Shown: positions 28,379 to 39,406 of the stretch, in pieces
Layout of the letters: each line of letters starts with the position of its first letter
How positions within the stretch are numbered: the first letter of the stretch is position 1
Assembly: GCF_014077005.1 (NCBI RefSeq)
Contig: NZ_JACGVC010000038.1
Location: 62,001 to 126,000 of the forward strand
Direction: 5' to 3'
From: Colwellia sp. MB3u-45
GTDB taxonomy: Bacteria; Pseudomonadota; Gammaproteobacteria; Enterobacterales; Alteromonadaceae
Length of the DNA stretch: 64,000 bases
Translations under genes and position numbers: made by a program
Notes under the pieces: model-generated
What the model was told of the DNA's origin: nothing
Database searches by the model: none
What the model saw: only the letters and a program-made list of their open reading frames with translations

Positions 28379-29587
28379 TTATTTAGCAATGGTGATCGCT
28401 TCTAAGTCGCCGTTGCGGGCTTGACTATACAAAACGCCATTTTCAACCGTTGGTGTAGCATGAATACCACTGCTATCAAGGTGATGACGAGCTACAATTT
28501 CACCTGTTGCCTGATCTAACCAATGCAGATAGCCTTCAAAATCGCCAACCACAACATAGCTACCGATAGGAGCTGGTCCGGTTAAGCCACGGTTAGTCAG
28601 TGATAATTGGCTCCAAAGCTCTAAGCCATTATTACGATCAATGGCATATACGTGGCCTTTAACATCAGTTAAAAACAAGCTATTACCACTAATGGTTAAT
28701 TCACGGTAAGACGAGTATTGGCGCTGCCACAAGACACGGCCCGAACGTAGTTCAACCGCACTTAAATTACCACGCGAAGATACAGTATAAATATTGTCGC
28801 CGAAGATCAATGGCGTTGAGTCAACATCAATCACGCGTTCTAGTTCTGTTGAACCTGCCGCTTCACCAATATCTACAGTCCAGCCTTGACGACCTTGTTC
28901 TAGTAAATAAACTGATAAAGAACCGTCAGCTGAGCCAACAATAACACCACCACCGGCAATGACAGGCGCACTAATACCACGCAAAGTAAGCGGCGGAACG
29001 TCTTGTTCGATTTGCCAGTCGTCTTGGCCATTTGAAGCATTAAACGCTTTCATAACGCCAGATGCAGTATTGACCACAAGTTTTCCGGAATCGAATGCCG
29101 GTGCAGCAATAACTTCACCTTTAACTTTTCCTTGCCATGATAACGCGCCACTTTCTGCATCAAGGGCAATAACATCGCCATTCTCGCTACCGAAAAATAC
29201 TTTATTGATGCCAACGACAGCGCCACCACTAATTAAGGCGGGTTCTTTCTTATCAAAAAAACCGCGCTTATTATCGATGTCACTTAAATTAGCATGCCAA
29301 ACTTGTTCACCGCTATTCTCATCAAATGCGTAGGCATCTCCGTCTCGACTAGCACTAAATACTTTGCCGTAGGCAACCACTGGCTGAATGCGGGAAAAGT
29401 AATCTCCAACGCCGTCACCAACAGTGGCATCCCATTTTACAACAGGTTCAAATAATGCTTTTATTTCGCTTAATGGCGCGACTTTTAGTTCATCATCTTC
29501 ATCATCGGTTGATGAACATGCAGAAATCCCTACCGCTAGCAAACAGATAGCAAGGAGGCTTTTGTTAAAGCGTTTACTGATAAACAT
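28379..29587 (-). CDS. bamB: Outer membrane protein assembly lipoprotein BamB
   Basis: Lipoprotein of the BAM complex that inserts beta-barrel proteins into the outer membrane. The 402-aa product has a signal peptide ending in the lipobox VGISAC with acylated C24. A beta-propeller of PQQ-like repeats follows, with WHANLSD, LSWQGKVKG, WQIEQD, GWTVDIGEA, VLWQRQYSS and LELWSQLSL marking blades. It lies between yfgM and der in the conserved hisS-yfgM-bamB-der order. The yfgM stop is 14 bp upstream, so cotranscription is likely. Confidence 0.96.
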   Translation of the reverse strand: MFISKRFNKSLLAICLLAVGISACSSTDDEDDELKVAPLSEIKALFEPVVKWDATVGDGVGDYFSRIQPVVAYGKVFSASRDGDAYAFDENSGEQVWHANLSDIDNKRGFFDKKEPALISGGAVVGINKVFFGSENGDVIALDAESGALSWQGKVKGEVIAAPAFDSGKLVVNTASGVMKAFNASNGQDDWQIEQDVPPLTLRGISAPVIAGGGVIVGSADGSLSVYLLEQGRQGWTVDIGEAAGSTELERVIDVDSTPLIFGDNIYTVSSRGNLSAVELRSGRVLWQRQYSSYRELTISGNSLFLTDVKGHVYAIDRNNGLELWSQLSLTNRGLTGPAPIGSYVVVGDFEGYLHWLDQATGEIVARHHLDSSGIHATPTVENGVLYSQARNGDLEAITIAK

Positions 29588-29601
29588 GCTTATATCACTC
29601 T

Positions 29602-30240
29602 CTATTTGCTTAAGTTAATGACTTGCGCTAAATCATCTAATTTCATTTGCAATGCTGGGTTAGTGCCTTCAGTTGCAAAATCAATTGCGGCTTGATAAGC
29701 ATTACGAGCTAGTGATTTTTTACCTTGTTTAAAGTAAATATCACCTTTAATTTCTTCAACGCTAGCGTCAAATGAAGCGGGTAATTTTGCTGTTAATGTC
29801 ACTAGAGCTTGTTCATATTTCTCTAATTGTAATTGCACTCGCGCTAAGCGCTCAGTAGCAATCGCTTTAATACCATCATCCACTGACTTTTCAATTGCCG
29901 TGTTTAAATATGTTTCAGCTTTTACCCAGTCTTGCTTTTCAGCCGCTTCTTTAGCTAAAGCAATAGCGGTTAACATGGTATAACTAGAGGCACTATTTTC
30001 AGCAATAAAGGCGTTGCCCGCAGCTTCAAAAGTAGTGCTATCTTCAGCCGCCTCCTCGATCATCGTTTGATAAGCTTCTGAGGTATTTAGCTCTTGTTGC
30101 AATTTATGATCATTATAATAGTTAAGACCAATAAACCCTGCAAAACCAATAGCTAAACCAGCAATAATCGCATTACCATTATCACTCCAAAACTTTTTGA
30201 TTGATTCGACTTGTTGTTCTTCTGTTTGATTTATATCCAA
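29602..30240 (-). CDS. yfgM: YfgM family membrane-anchored TPR protein
   Basis: Periplasmic chaperone-network protein anchored in the inner membrane. In E. coli YfgM associates with PpiD at the Sec translocon. The 212-aa protein has a short cytoplasmic N-terminus (EEQQVESIKKFWSDNG), one membrane segment at about residues 23-42 and a TPR-like helical periplasmic domain. The motifs ATERLARVQLQLEKYEQAL and DIYFKQGKKSLARNAYQAA are typical. It lies 9 bp downstream of hisS and 14 bp upstream of bamB in one transcription unit. Confidence 0.93.
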   Translation of the reverse strand: MDINQTEEQQVESIKKFWSDNGNAIIAGLAIGFAGFIGLNYYNDHKLQQELNTSEAYQTMIEEAAEDSTTFEAAGNAFIAENSASSYTMLTAIALAKEAAEKQDWVKAETYLNTAIEKSVDDGIKAIATERLARVQLQLEKYEQALVTLTAKLPASFDASVEEIKGDIYFKQGKKSLARNAYQAAIDFATEGTNPALQMKLDDLAQVINLSK

Positions 30241-30249
30241 AACTGACCC

Positions 30250-31524
30250 TTAAAGTAAATTTGTTAAAAGACTTGGCACTTGCTCAAGTGGCAAACTTTG
30301 TTGTTCTTGTTGTCCGCGCAAATATTTTACGGTTACCGTCTGTTGAGCTATTTCATCTTCACCAAGAATCAATGCTATTTGGGCACCTGATTTATCTGCA
30401 CGCTTCATTTGTTTTTTCATATTGCCACCACCACAGTGACATTGTAAGCGAATATCTGGCACTTGATCACGCCATTGCTCCGCTAAGCCGTTAGCGGTTA
30501 TTTCAACGTCATCGCCTAACATAATAACGTAAGCATCGACTTGCGCTCTAATGTTATTGGCTTTTTCTAAGCTGGTCATCATCAACACTAAACGTTCAAT
30601 GCCTAAGGCAAAACCAAACCCTGGTGTTGATTTACCACCCAGTTGCTCTACTAAACCATCATAGCGCCCGCCAGCACAAATAGTGCCTTGAGCACCTAAG
30701 CTCGAGGTAACCCATTCAAAAACGGTACGGTTATAATAATCTAAACCACGTACTAAACGCTCATTAATCACATACTTGATACCCGCAGCGTCTAAGCGCT
30801 GACAAACCGATGCAAAGTGTGCGCTTGACTCTTCAGCAAAATAATCAGCTAGTTTAGGTGCGCCAACCAATGCAGCTTGTACCTCTGGATTTTTACTGTC
30901 CAGTACGCGCAATGGATTAGTGTGCATGCGGCGCTTGCTATCTTCATCTAAAAGATGTTCTTTTTCAGTTAAAAACACCACTAACGCGTCACGATAATTG
31001 CCGCGCTCTTCGTTCGAACCCAATGAGTTTAGCTCTAGTGTGACAAATTCGTTGATGCCAAGTTCCCGCCAAAGTCGAGCCGTTAGCATAATAATTTCAG
31101 CGTCAATATCAGGTGTTGCTATACCAAAGGCTTCTAAGCCGAATTGGTGAAATTGACGATAACGACCCTTTTGTGGACGTTCATGACGAAACATGGGGCC
31201 CATATACCACAAGCGCTGCTCTTGGTTATACAGTAATCCGTGTTGATTACCAGCACGAACACAACTTGCTGTGCCTTCTGGGCGTAATGTTAAGCTATCG
31301 CCATTACGATCCTCAAAGGTATACATTTCCTTTTCAACAATATCGGTTACTTCACCAATAGAGCGTTTAAATAGCGCCGTTGACTCGACAATCGGCATAC
31401 GTATTTCAGCAAAACCATAATTACTGGCAACGCGGCGCAGTACTGTTTCTACCATTTGCCAAATGCCGGTTTGTGCAGGCAAACAGTCGTTCATACCTCT
31501 AATTGCTTGAAGTGCTTTACTCAC
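30250..31524 (-). CDS. hisS: Histidyl-tRNA synthetase
   Basis: Class II aminoacyl-tRNA synthetase that charges tRNA-His. The 424-aa length is standard. Motif 1 lies near the N-terminus ([18 protein letters not shown]), motif 2 is [19 protein letters not shown] and motif 3 contains [11 protein letters not shown]. The histidine-specific [12 protein letters not shown] segment lies near residue 258, and the C-terminal anticodon-binding domain is complete. The start is [16 protein letters not shown]. The ispG-to-hisS gap upstream is 136 bp, so hisS may have its own promoter while leading yfgM-bamB. Confidence 0.98.
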   Translation of the reverse strand: MSKALQAIRGMNDCLPAQTGIWQMVETVLRRVASNYGFAEIRMPIVESTALFKRSIGEVTDIVEKEMYTFEDRNGDSLTLRPEGTASCVRAGNQHGLLYNQEQRLWYMGPMFRHERPQKGRYRQFHQFGLEAFGIATPDIDAEIIMLTARLWRELGINEFVTLELNSLGSNEERGNYRDALVVFLTEKEHLLDEDSKRRMHTNPLRVLDSKNPEVQAALVGAPKLADYFAEESSAHFASVCQRLDAAGIKYVINERLVRGLDYYNRTVFEWVTSSLGAQGTICAGGRYDGLVEQLGGKSTPGFGFALGIERLVLMMTSLEKANNIRAQVDAYVIMLGDDVEITANGLAEQWRDQVPDIRLQCHCGGGNMKKQMKRADKSGAQIALILGEDEIAQQTVTVKYLRGQQEQQSLPLEQVPSLLTNLL

Positions 31525-31660
31525 GTATTATTTTCTCGCTAGTGTTTGTCTGTTTAATTATTCGTTTGCTTATACAAAGAATATTTTTTATCGCGGGCAT
31601 TATAGGCAGTTTACTATCAAACGTAAATAACAGCGCAATTGTGGCAATAATTAGCCATTA

Positions 31661-32779
31661 TTAATCGATTTCTTGTATGGCTATTTTATAACTCGCATCA
31701 AGCATTTTAGCCTTCGCGCGGATTCGTTGCTCTAGTTGGTCAACAAGATTGTTATTATCAAAGCGCTCTTTTTGACGAACACCATCAAGATAGTAACCAC
31801 TTTTTTTACTGCTGCCTGTTAAGCCTAAGTCAGAAATTAAGGCTTCACCGGGTCCGTTAACGATACAGCCAATAATTGACACATCCATTGGCGTGGTTAT
31901 ATCTTCAACACGTTGCTCTAAAGCATTGACCGTTGAAATAACATCGAACTCTTGGCGCGAACAACTTGGGCAAGCAATGAAGTTGATGCCGCGGCTACGA
32001 AGCTTCAGTGATTTTAAAATATCAAAGCCAACTTTAATTTCTTCGATAGGATCAGCTGCTAATGAAACTCTTAACGTATCGCCAATACCTTCAGCAAGCA
32101 ATAGCCCTAATCCTACTGATGATTTAACAGAGCCTGAGCGTAAACCGCCAGCTTCGGTAATCCCTAAATGCAAAGGGTTATCAATTTGTTTCGCTAACAA
32201 GCGATAAGCCCCCACGGCAAGAAAAACATCCGAGGCTTTGACGCTGACTTTAAATTGATTGAAATTTAAGCGATCAAGAATATCAACGTGACGCATGGCT
32301 GATTCTAACAAAGCTTCAGCCGTTGGTTCTCTATACTTTTCTTGAATATCTTTCTCTAACGAACCACCGTTGACGCCAATTCTAATAGGAATATTATTAT
32401 CCCGAGCACACTCAACGACAGAGCGCACCCGGTCTTCTCGACCGATATTACCTGGGTTAATGCGCAGGCAATCAACGCCGTATTCCGCTACTTTTAACGC
32501 AATACGATAATCAAAATGAATATCAGCCACTAATGGAATATTAGTTTGCCGCTTTATTTCACGAAATGCTTCCGCCGCGTCCATCGTTGGCACACTCACG
32601 CGAACAATGTCGGCTCCAACGGCCTCAAGTGCATTAATTTGTGCCACCGTTGCCGCGACATCAGTGGTCAGAGTATTGGTCATTGACTGCACTGTAATCG
32701 GGGCATCGCCGCCAACAGGAACATTGCCAACCATTATCTGGCGGGACTTTCGACGAATAATAGGAGATTCTTTAAACAT
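31661..32779 (-). CDS. ispG: 4-hydroxy-3-methylbut-2-enyl diphosphate synthase IspG
   Basis: Iron-sulfur enzyme of the non-mevalonate isoprenoid pathway that reduces cyclic MEcPP to HMBPP using flavodoxin or ferredoxin electrons. The 372-aa protein shows [15 protein letters not shown] near the N-terminus, then [13 protein letters not shown] and LRINPGNIG. The cluster cysteines lie in ACPSCSR and in [10 protein letters not shown] near the C-terminus. It is followed by hisS and preceded by rodZ, as in most gammaproteobacteria. The start is [15 protein letters not shown]. Confidence 0.98.
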   Translation of the reverse strand: MFKESPIIRRKSRQIMVGNVPVGGDAPITVQSMTNTLTTDVAATVAQINALEAVGADIVRVSVPTMDAAEAFREIKRQTNIPLVADIHFDYRIALKVAEYGVDCLRINPGNIGREDRVRSVVECARDNNIPIRIGVNGGSLEKDIQEKYREPTAEALLESAMRHVDILDRLNFNQFKVSVKASDVFLAVGAYRLLAKQIDNPLHLGITEAGGLRSGSVKSSVGLGLLLAEGIGDTLRVSLAADPIEEIKVGFDILKSLKLRSRGINFIACPSCSRQEFDVISTVNALEQRVEDITTPMDVSIIGCIVNGPGEALISDLGLTGSSKKSGYYLDGVRQKERFDNNNLVDQLEQRIRAKAKMLDASYKIAIQEID

Positions 32780-32824
32780 AATAAAACTTCAATAGTGTTG
32801 CGTTAAGTAAAAAAAATTACCGTA

Positions 32825-33823
32825 TTAAGGCGCTAGCGGTAATGAAAATTTGGCAATATTACCGGCATTAAATACAGCCATATCAACCGGAACGTCATTG
32901 TAATCTATTTGTACCAATTCAGGTTTACCTAAGGTGATAGAAAAAGGTGCTTGACCAGAAATTTGCATGATATAACCTGATTTTTTCACACCCCAAGCAA
33001 TTCGCTCGCCAGTAGCATCAAATATATTAACCCAACAGTCACCCGCGAAAGTGAAAACAACCTGGTTGATTATGGCAGATAATGCATTTTCACCAACCGC
33101 TTTGTTATTATTTAAATCGACTTGAGCCTCGGTTAAATCTGGCGTTGATAACACTGGTTCAACATCAAGCGGCGCAGCTATATCAAGGTTTTCTGCAGCG
33201 CTATTAACATTCGCCTCAGTGTTAACCACGTTAGTTACACTAACGACTGACTCGTCATTTAGCATACGGTTTGAGTTTTTTTCGTTATTTTCGTTCGATA
33301 GACTGGCTTGCTTAGTCGCCGTATTGTCTCCAACTAAGGTTTCAACCGTACTTACCGCTATCGGCGCAGGTTGTTCAGAAGGCGCTTGAAACCACCAAAC
33401 TACAGTTGCTGTCACTAATATGGCTAAAATGAGATAAGTGATCCACATCAACATATTGTGTTCTGCTTGTTTCTCTGTGCCTTTAGAAAAGCTTTGCATG
33501 CCTGTACAATGGTTTTGTGTTATTGCTAATTTTTCATAGCTTTTTAACACGTCTTCCTGAGCAATATTAACCAACTGAGCATAATTTTTAAGATAACCAC
33601 GATTAAAAGCCTCAGGTAAGCTACAGTCAAATTTATCTACTTCGATATTTTCTACTAAGTGAATTCTAAAGTTGAGTTTATTAGCCACTTGCTGTTGGCT
33701 TAATCCTCGCATTTCTCGTGCTGCTTTGAGCATAGAACCAGGACCCACTACCTCGATATCGTCAGTGGTTTCTGCCAGATCATCATTTTCATTCTTCAAT
33801 ACTTCAAGCTCTTGATTCATCAA
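32825..33823 (-). CDS. rodZ: Cytoskeletal protein RodZ
   Basis: Transmembrane partner of MreB that maintains rod shape. The 332-aa protein has a cytoplasmic helix-turn-helix domain (MLKAAREMRGLSQQQVANKL, about residues 31-95) used for MreB binding. One membrane segment follows near residues 127-145 (ITYLILAILVTATVVWW), then a Ser/Asn/Glu-rich periplasmic linker. The C-terminal DUF4115 beta domain contains DCWVNIFDATGERIAWGVKK. It lies 9 bp after pilF and before ispG. Two Met codons begin the frame; the first is taken. Confidence 0.94.
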   Translation of the reverse strand: MMNQELEVLKNENDDLAETTDDIEVVGPGSMLKAAREMRGLSQQQVANKLNFRIHLVENIEVDKFDCSLPEAFNRGYLKNYAQLVNIAQEDVLKSYEKLAITQNHCTGMQSFSKGTEKQAEHNMLMWITYLILAILVTATVVWWFQAPSEQPAPIAVSTVETLVGDNTATKQASLSNENNEKNSNRMLNDESVVSVTNVVNTEANVNSAAENLDIAAPLDVEPVLSTPDLTEAQVDLNNNKAVGENALSAIINQVVFTFAGDCWVNIFDATGERIAWGVKKSGYIMQISGQAPFSITLGKPELVQIDYNDVPVDMAVFNAGNIAKFSLPLAP

Positions 33824-33832
33824 GTATTTCTC

Positions 33833-35176
33833 TTAGCGTTTAATCGCTGATTTTGGATCCGAGAGATAGAGAACATCACCAATTTTTAAAAGATAAGGGC
33901 GGCGTAATTTATTCCAACGCGCTAAACTTTCCATCACAATATTGTAGTGCTTAGAAATAGTAAACAAACTATCACTTTGTATAACAACATGAATCGGTAA
34001 AGACACCATAAGTGTACTGTTTTTTTCTTGTTTAATTTGTGCTTCGCCAGCCATTATTTCAAGTGGTCTTTTTTCATTACTTTGTTTTTGACTCGTCTGT
34101 TTTTTTGACGGCGCTTCTTTCATCTTAACTGGCTGAATATTTTGTAAACGCGTATTACTTTCAAGATTTTTGTCCGCTGACTTTGCTTTTAACTCAGTTG
34201 CTTGCTCTATCGTTGGCATAACTGAATTGGCCATAATAGGCTTTAAACCATCACGACTTAAGCTAGAGTTTGTAACACTTGCTGTCGTTTGTGGCGACAA
34301 TATCACCACACGCTTTTTAGTTTTTTTACTGTTACCTCCCGACAAAAAAAATCGGTAGTCTTCAGCTAGTTGGTCTGCATCAATCTGATAAAGTTCATTT
34401 AAAATATATTGTTTAGCTTCAAAAGAACGGGGAAACATTTTAACCAGCATATTGCCATAATTTTTAGCAATAGCTTTATTGCCTTGCTTGGCAAATATTT
34501 TAAAGGCTAAAGCTAATGCCTCAGCATTAAAACGACGCGTTGATTTTTCATAGCGGTAAAGGTAAGTTTGCGCTGACTTGTAATCACTTTTTGCATATTG
34601 CAAGCGCATCATTTGCAGCAGAGAACTCGCTCTATTGGGGCTGTGAGCAATCGCTTTTTCAAGGTATGTTTGGGCTTTATCGAACTGCTTTGCTTTGAGT
34701 TGGCATAAGGCTAAGTTTTCGTAGCTTTGCGCCACTAAAATATAGCTAGGAATGGCTATCGCTTTTAGCATCATTTTTTCAGCGGCGGCGTACTTTTTGT
34801 GTCGACACAAAAAAACGCCATAATTATTAAGCGTATCAGCATCTTGATTATCAATGCTTAGCGCATGTTCATAAGCTTGGGTCGCTAATTCAGCTTCATC
34901 TACCGTGTCATAATAATGGGCAAAAGCTGTGTATACTTGCACTAAATTAGGTGAAAAACGTTTGGCTTTTTCTAGATTAAGCTTAGCTTGTTGGGTATTG
35001 CCCATTTTTAAATAACCTAACCCGAGTGATATACGGGTCATGGCTATTTCATTATTACTGGCTTCATTTTCAATTATCGGCGTATTTTTATCATTGCCAT
35101 AATTTTGCGTCACACAAGCCGTTAATGTACTTGTCGTTAGTAACGCAATAAACAATGGTAATAATTTTTTCATCAT
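33833..35176 (-). CDS. pilF: Type IV pilus biogenesis lipoprotein PilF/PilW with C-terminal LysM domain
   Basis: Pilotin-type TPR lipoprotein that helps the PilQ secretin reach and assemble in the outer membrane. The signal peptide ends in a lipobox LTAC (C21). TPR repeats span about residues 45-265 (LGLGYLKMGNTQQAKLNLEKA, AHYYDTVDEAELATQAYEHAL, YGVFLCRHKKYAAAEKM, read in parts). At 447 aa it is far longer than the usual 250. The extra 180 residues are a low-complexity Lys/Ser-rich linker and a terminal LysM-like domain (VIQSDSLFTISKHYNI, then WNKLRRPYLLKIGDVLYL). It lies between rlmN and rodZ. The fusion is discussed in the findings. Confidence 0.88.
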   Translation of the reverse strand: MMKKLLPLFIALLTTSTLTACVTQNYGNDKNTPIIENEASNNEIAMTRISLGLGYLKMGNTQQAKLNLEKAKRFSPNLVQVYTAFAHYYDTVDEAELATQAYEHALSIDNQDADTLNNYGVFLCRHKKYAAAEKMMLKAIAIPSYILVAQSYENLALCQLKAKQFDKAQTYLEKAIAHSPNRASSLLQMMRLQYAKSDYKSAQTYLYRYEKSTRRFNAEALALAFKIFAKQGNKAIAKNYGNMLVKMFPRSFEAKQYILNELYQIDADQLAEDYRFFLSGGNSKKTKKRVVILSPQTTASVTNSSLSRDGLKPIMANSVMPTIEQATELKAKSADKNLESNTRLQNIQPVKMKEAPSKKQTSQKQSNEKRPLEIMAGEAQIKQEKNSTLMVSLPIHVVIQSDSLFTISKHYNIVMESLARWNKLRRPYLLKIGDVLYLSDPKSAIKR

Positions 35177-35215
35177 AAAGGCACAGTCACTTAGTAAATA
35201 TCAGTTTAAGAGCAA

Positions 35216-36361
35216 TTAGACCATCTTTACTGAAATTGAATCAGCTTTCACCTCATTTTTTCCTGTCCGCTTAGTTCTATCTAATACTTCACCGGCTAAT
35301 TGACCACATGCTGCGTCAATATCGTCTCCACGAGTTCGACGCGTGATCACGGTTAAGCCATAGCTTTGTAGTACTTTATCGAAGCGATCAATACGAGAAT
35401 TACTCGAGCGTTTATAGGGTGAACCTGGGTAAGGATTAAATGGAATAAGATTGATTTTACTGGGTAAATCTTTCAAAGCAAGCGCTAATTCATGTGCTTG
35501 TTCCGTGCTGTCGTTAACATGATCAAGCATCACGTATTCTATGGTCGCCTGCTTATTGGCTTTTGAGCCGTCGATATAACGACCCGCTGCCGCTAAAAAC
35601 TCTTCTAGTGGATACTTTTTGTTAATCGGTACTAGTACGTCACGTAAGGCATTGTTACCCGCATGAATAGATATCGCCAATGCGCAATCTATTTTCTCTT
35701 TTAACATATCTAAGGCAGGTACCACGCCTGATGTACTGACAGTGACACGACGTTTCGATAAGCCATAGCCTAAATCATTTAACATGGTGTCTAATGCCGG
35801 GATCAAGTTTTTCATGTTAAGCAATGGCTCACCCATGCCCATCATAACAATGTTGGTAATCGGGCGTGTGCCAGCAATGCGCGTTGCGCCAATATCATTT
35901 GCTACTCGCCAAACTTGACCGATAATTTCAGCCATAGTGAGATTACGGTTGAAACCTTGCTGCGCGGTCGCGCAAAAGGTACATTCCAAAGCACAACCCA
36001 CTTGTGATGAAACACAAAGTGTTGCTCGGCCATTTTCAGGGATCCAAACCGTCTCAATTTCTTGACCGCCTTCAAGACTTAACGCGTACTTAATTGTGCC
36101 GTCGTTTGATACCAATTTTTCAGATATCTCGGGCGCTTTAATTTCAGTATCACGTTGTAATTTTTCACGTAATTTTTTATTTATATTGGTCATCAACTCA
36201 AAATCATCATAACCAAAATGGTAGATCCATTTCATAATTTGGTCAGCACGAAATGGCTTCTCGCCGATTGAAGAAAAATATTCTCGCATCCCTTGATGGT
36301 CAAGGTTTAGTAAGTTAATTTTTTTCTTCACTGGGGTTACTACTTCGGTTACATCACTCAT
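35216..36361 (-). CDS. rlmN: Dual-specificity RNA methyltransferase RlmN
   Basis: Radical-SAM enzyme that makes 2-methyladenosine at A2503 of 23S rRNA and A37 of some tRNAs. The 381-aa product carries the CxxxCxxC iron-sulfur motif in [15 protein letters not shown] (near residues 125-132). The GEPLLN and STSGVVP segments follow, and the C-terminal Cys is in [12 protein letters not shown]. The N-terminal helical accessory domain is complete. It lies 39 bp upstream of pilF, following the conserved ndk-rlmN-pilF-rodZ order. Confidence 0.97.
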   Translation of the reverse strand: MSDVTEVVTPVKKKINLLNLDHQGMREYFSSIGEKPFRADQIMKWIYHFGYDDFELMTNINKKLREKLQRDTEIKAPEISEKLVSNDGTIKYALSLEGGQEIETVWIPENGRATLCVSSQVGCALECTFCATAQQGFNRNLTMAEIIGQVWRVANDIGATRIAGTRPITNIVMMGMGEPLLNMKNLIPALDTMLNDLGYGLSKRRVTVSTSGVVPALDMLKEKIDCALAISIHAGNNALRDVLVPINKKYPLEEFLAAAGRYIDGSKANKQATIEYVMLDHVNDSTEQAHELALALKDLPSKINLIPFNPYPGSPYKRSSNSRIDRFDKVLQSYGLTVITRRTRGDDIDAACGQLAGEVLDRTKRTGKNEVKADSISVKMV

Positions 36362-36541
36362 AATAAAAACTTCTCAATACTACAAAAATTACAGAATAAA
36401 TTGTACGCTTTCTGGACAAAACAAACAATTTAGTGGATCGATATTAGATATTTATTCGCACTATATCAATAAAAGTCAATGTTCTCAGTAGCATGCTTAC
36501 TGGCAAAAACACTCAATTTTATACGGTCTTAAAATAGACAA

Positions 36542-36573
36542 AAGGATTTTACCGATTAATCAGTAAAATCCTT
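36542..36573 (-). terminator. Terminator after ndk
   Basis: Perfect 11-bp stem AAGGATTTTAC/GTAAAATCCTT with a 10-base loop, then TTTTGTC on the minus strand. It lies 66 bp beyond the ndk stop. Confidence 0.8.
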
Positions 36574-36639
36574 CAAATTAATTTTTAAACTACATTAAGC
36601 TAACGACTAAAGCGCTAGCTTATTATGTAATATTTTAAA

Positions 36640-37071
36640 TTAACGCGTACGTGGGCAAATTTCTTCATCAGCGAAGAAGTAAGCAATTTCACGAGCAGCA
36701 GATTCTAATGCATCGCTACCGTGAGCTGCATTTTCATCGATTGAATCAGCAAGATCAGCACGAATAGTACCAGCAAGCGCTTCAGCTGGGTTAGTAGCAC
36801 CCATGATTTCACGGTTTTTAAGAACAGCGTTTTCGCCTTCTAAAACTTGTACCATTACTGGGCCAGAAGTCATGAATTCAACTAAAGCACCAAAGAAAGG
36901 ACGTTCGCTGTGCTCAGCGTAAAAGCCTTCTGCTTTTTCTTTTGATAAATGAATCATTTTAGCCGCAACGATTTTTAAACCAGCAGTTTCAAAACGGTTG
37001 TAGATTTGACCAATAAAGTTTTTAGCAACTGCATCAGGTTTTACGATAGAAAAAGTACGTTCGATAGCCAT
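36640..37071 (-). CDS. ndk: Nucleoside diphosphate kinase
   Basis: Phosphorylates NDPs to NTPs by a phosphohistidine intermediate, balancing nucleotide pools. The 143-aa length matches. The family start [15 protein letters not shown] and the active-site motif [12 protein letters not shown], with the catalytic His near residue 117, are both present. It is transcribed as a single gene, with its own terminator and a 434-bp gap to maeA upstream. In relatives ndk follows the isc operon; here maeA and iscX precede it. Confidence 0.98.
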   Translation of the reverse strand: MAIERTFSIVKPDAVAKNFIGQIYNRFETAGLKIVAAKMIHLSKEKAEGFYAEHSERPFFGALVEFMTSGPVMVQVLEGENAVLKNREIMGATNPAEALAGTIRADLADSIDENAAHGSDALESAAREIAYFFADEEICPRTR

Positions 37072-37423
37072 GATAGCCCTCTCAATAAATTAGAATTAAA
37101 ATACGGTATAAATTTTGGCGCGATTATAGACGAATTAAAAGCAAATGCCTAGGGTTATCACTTTTAGCTGGCGTAAACTACGCTAATTTTTTTACTATAA
37201 GCAGGTATAAATCAGTGAAATGACATACACCTGCACGCCTAACCTGCAAGGTAGCGCTTTTGCAGAGAAGTTAAACCACTGCAAGCCTGCTTGTTCGCCT
37301 TGAGGTAGATTTTTATCGGCAGGCGACTACTGGGCTTAGAGCTAAAGTTTATAACTTGTGCCTAGATGGAGCTTGGTAGTTATTTTTATTTATACTAAAA
37401 AAATTACCACTGGAATTAAACAG
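37072..37423. other. Intergenic region between maeA terminator and ndk
   Basis: About 350 bp without a convincing ORF. It must hold the ndk promoter on the minus strand, but I see no strong consensus. The stretch 37230-37310 is more GC-rich than its surroundings. Its reverse strand begins CTCAAGGCGAA, a weak resemblance to the intergenic repeats near guaA. I do not claim it as a copy. Confidence 0.4.
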
Positions 37424-37452
37424 AAAAACGCTCATCTATGTGAGCGTTTTTT
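37424..37452 (-). terminator. Terminator after maeA
   Basis: Stem ACGCTCA/TGAGCGT with a 6-base loop and A and T runs on both sides. It lies 54 bp beyond the maeA stop. Confidence 0.9.
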
Positions 37453-37505
37453 ATTCATTATTTTTTTATTCAATATAATGTGTTTAAATCAAACTTTATC
37501 GCGGT

Positions 37506-39212
37506 TTAAATACTGACTCGACGATATTGACGATATTGAGGTGTCCAAAAATTACGCTCAATATTTTCCATCAGTTGTTCATCCGATAGTGGCAAGGCTA
37601 GATTTTGCTCAAAAGCGACTTTACCAACAGCAAAGGCTATTTTTTTACTTAACGCCGCAATTTCTACTAAAGGGGGTAACAACTCACCCGTACCAGTATT
37701 AGCTAACGGCGAGGCTTGCGCTAACATGGCGCTTGCTGCCATTAACATTTCATCGCTAATGCGATTGATCTTTGCTGACACCACACCTAAACCTATACCT
37801 GGAAAGACGTAACTGTTGTTACATTGGGCGATAGGAAACATCTGACCTTTATATTCAACGGGCTCAAACGGGCTACCTGTGGCAATAATCACTTCACCTT
37901 CGGTCCAGTTGATCACTTGTTCAGGTGTAGCTTCTACCTGACGACTTGGGTTACTCAGTGGGAAGATGATTGGCATATTACAATGTGCTTTCATGGCTTT
38001 AATCACGGCTTCAGTGAACAAACCCGGCACACCAGAAACGCCAATTAAAATCGTTGGTTCAGCGCCATGCATAACGTCCAGTAAAGAAGCGTAGTCACCT
38101 TGGACATTCCATGGTGCTATTGCTGATTGTTGCTGGACCAGTTTTTCTTGAAAGTCACGTAAACCCAGCATACCTTCAGTTAATAAACCGAAACGGTCGA
38201 CCATAAATATTTGGCTACGCGCTTGTTGCTCACCAATCCCTTCACTGACCATTTGTGAGATAATTTGCTCCGCAATACCACAACCCGCAGAGCCGGCACC
38301 AACAAAAACTACACGTTGCTCTGATAAGGCTGATTTTTTGGTACGACAAGCCGCTAATAAGGTACCGACAGTCACCGACGCTGTACCTTGAATATCATCG
38401 TTGAAACAACAAAGTTCATCGCGATAACGCTTTAACAAGGGAGTGGCATTGGGTTGAGCAAAATCTTCAAACTGTAATAAAACATCTGGCCAACGACGTT
38501 TAACCGCATCAATAAACATAGCTAAAAATTCGTCGTATTTATCTTGTTCAATACGACGATGACGCCAGCCCATATACATAGGATCAGTTAATAACTTTTC
38601 ATTATTGGTACCAACATCAAGCATCACAGGCAAGGTATAAGCTGGGCTAATACCACCACAAGCCGTGTAAAGCGACAGTTTACCTATGGGTATACCCATG
38701 CCACCAATACCTTGGTCACCTAAACCCAAAATACGTTCGCCGTCAGTTACCACAATAACTTTAACTTTGTTTTTTGTCGCATTACGCAAGATATCGTCAA
38801 GCTGATGACGTTGGTCATATGAAACAAACAAGCCCCGAGAACTGCGATAAATATCTGAAAACTGCTCACAAGCATCACCCACAGTTGGGGTATAAATAAT
38901 TGGCATCATCTCAGCCAAATTCGCTTGCACTAACTTAAAAAACAGGGTTTCATTGTTGTCATGAATGGCGCGTAGGTAAATATGTTTATTTAAGTTAGTT
39001 TCAAAACTACGATATTGCATGTAGGCACGTTCAACTTGCTCATCGATAGTTTCAAAACGTGGGGGTAATAACCCAGTTAAGTTAAAGTGTGAACGCTCTT
39101 CTTCGCTAAATGCGCTACCTTTATTCAGTAAAGGTGTTTCTAGTAAACTAGAACCTGCGTAGGGGATATATAATGGCCGTTTATTTTTTTCAGATGTCTT
39201 TTCAGATGTCAT
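37506..39212 (-). CDS. maeA: NAD-dependent malic enzyme (malate to pyruvate)
   Basis: Oxidatively decarboxylates malate to pyruvate with NAD, linking the TCA cycle to pyruvate. The 568-aa size matches the large single-domain MaeA/SfcA class. Motifs include [39 protein letters not shown] (read in parts) and the metal and substrate region [11 protein letters not shown]. The Rossmann motif [15 protein letters not shown] and [15 protein letters not shown] follow. It sits between iscX and ndk, a place where I would not expect it, and has its own terminator. The start ATG is at 39210-39212. Confidence 0.96.
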   Translation of the reverse strand: MTSEKTSEKNKRPLYIPYAGSSLLETPLLNKGSAFSEEERSHFNLTGLLPPRFETIDEQVERAYMQYRSFETNLNKHIYLRAIHDNNETLFFKLVQANLAEMMPIIYTPTVGDACEQFSDIYRSSRGLFVSYDQRHQLDDILRNATKNKVKVIVVTDGERILGLGDQGIGGMGIPIGKLSLYTACGGISPAYTLPVMLDVGTNNEKLLTDPMYMGWRHRRIEQDKYDEFLAMFIDAVKRRWPDVLLQFEDFAQPNATPLLKRYRDELCCFNDDIQGTASVTVGTLLAACRTKKSALSEQRVVFVGAGSAGCGIAEQIISQMVSEGIGEQQARSQIFMVDRFGLLTEGMLGLRDFQEKLVQQQSAIAPWNVQGDYASLLDVMHGAEPTILIGVSGVPGLFTEAVIKAMKAHCNMPIIFPLSNPSRQVEATPEQVINWTEGEVIIATGSPFEPVEYKGQMFPIAQCNNSYVFPGIGLGVVSAKINRISDEMLMAASAMLAQASPLANTGTGELLPPLVEIAALSKKIAFAVGKVAFEQNLALPLSDEQLMENIERNFWTPQYRQYRRVSI

Positions 39213-39370
39213 AGTTGCATGCTTTCTTTATATACTGAGTGAATGACGAAGATTCATCATAAGAATAATGATGGGCACATTATAGCCAAATATCACCTCT
39301 TGAATAGTGATAAAGCTTAATCATTCAGTTTTAATTACCTATTATGGCTGCTAAATAGTTAAGCCTATAT

Positions 39371-39406
39371 TTAAACCTGTAGTTAAACCTGTAGTTAAAC
39401 CTGTAG
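39371..39406. repeat. 12-bp tandem repeat directly after iscX
   Basis: TTAAACCTGTAG occurs three times perfectly at 39371-39382, 39383-39394 and 39395-39406. The next TTAA contains the iscX stop codon, so the array abuts the gene end. Confidence 0.95.

Noticed and set aside
37230-37310. Additional copy of the guaBA intergenic repeat
   Set aside because: Only the first dozen bases (CTCAAGGCGAA on the minus strand) match; the rest does not align.
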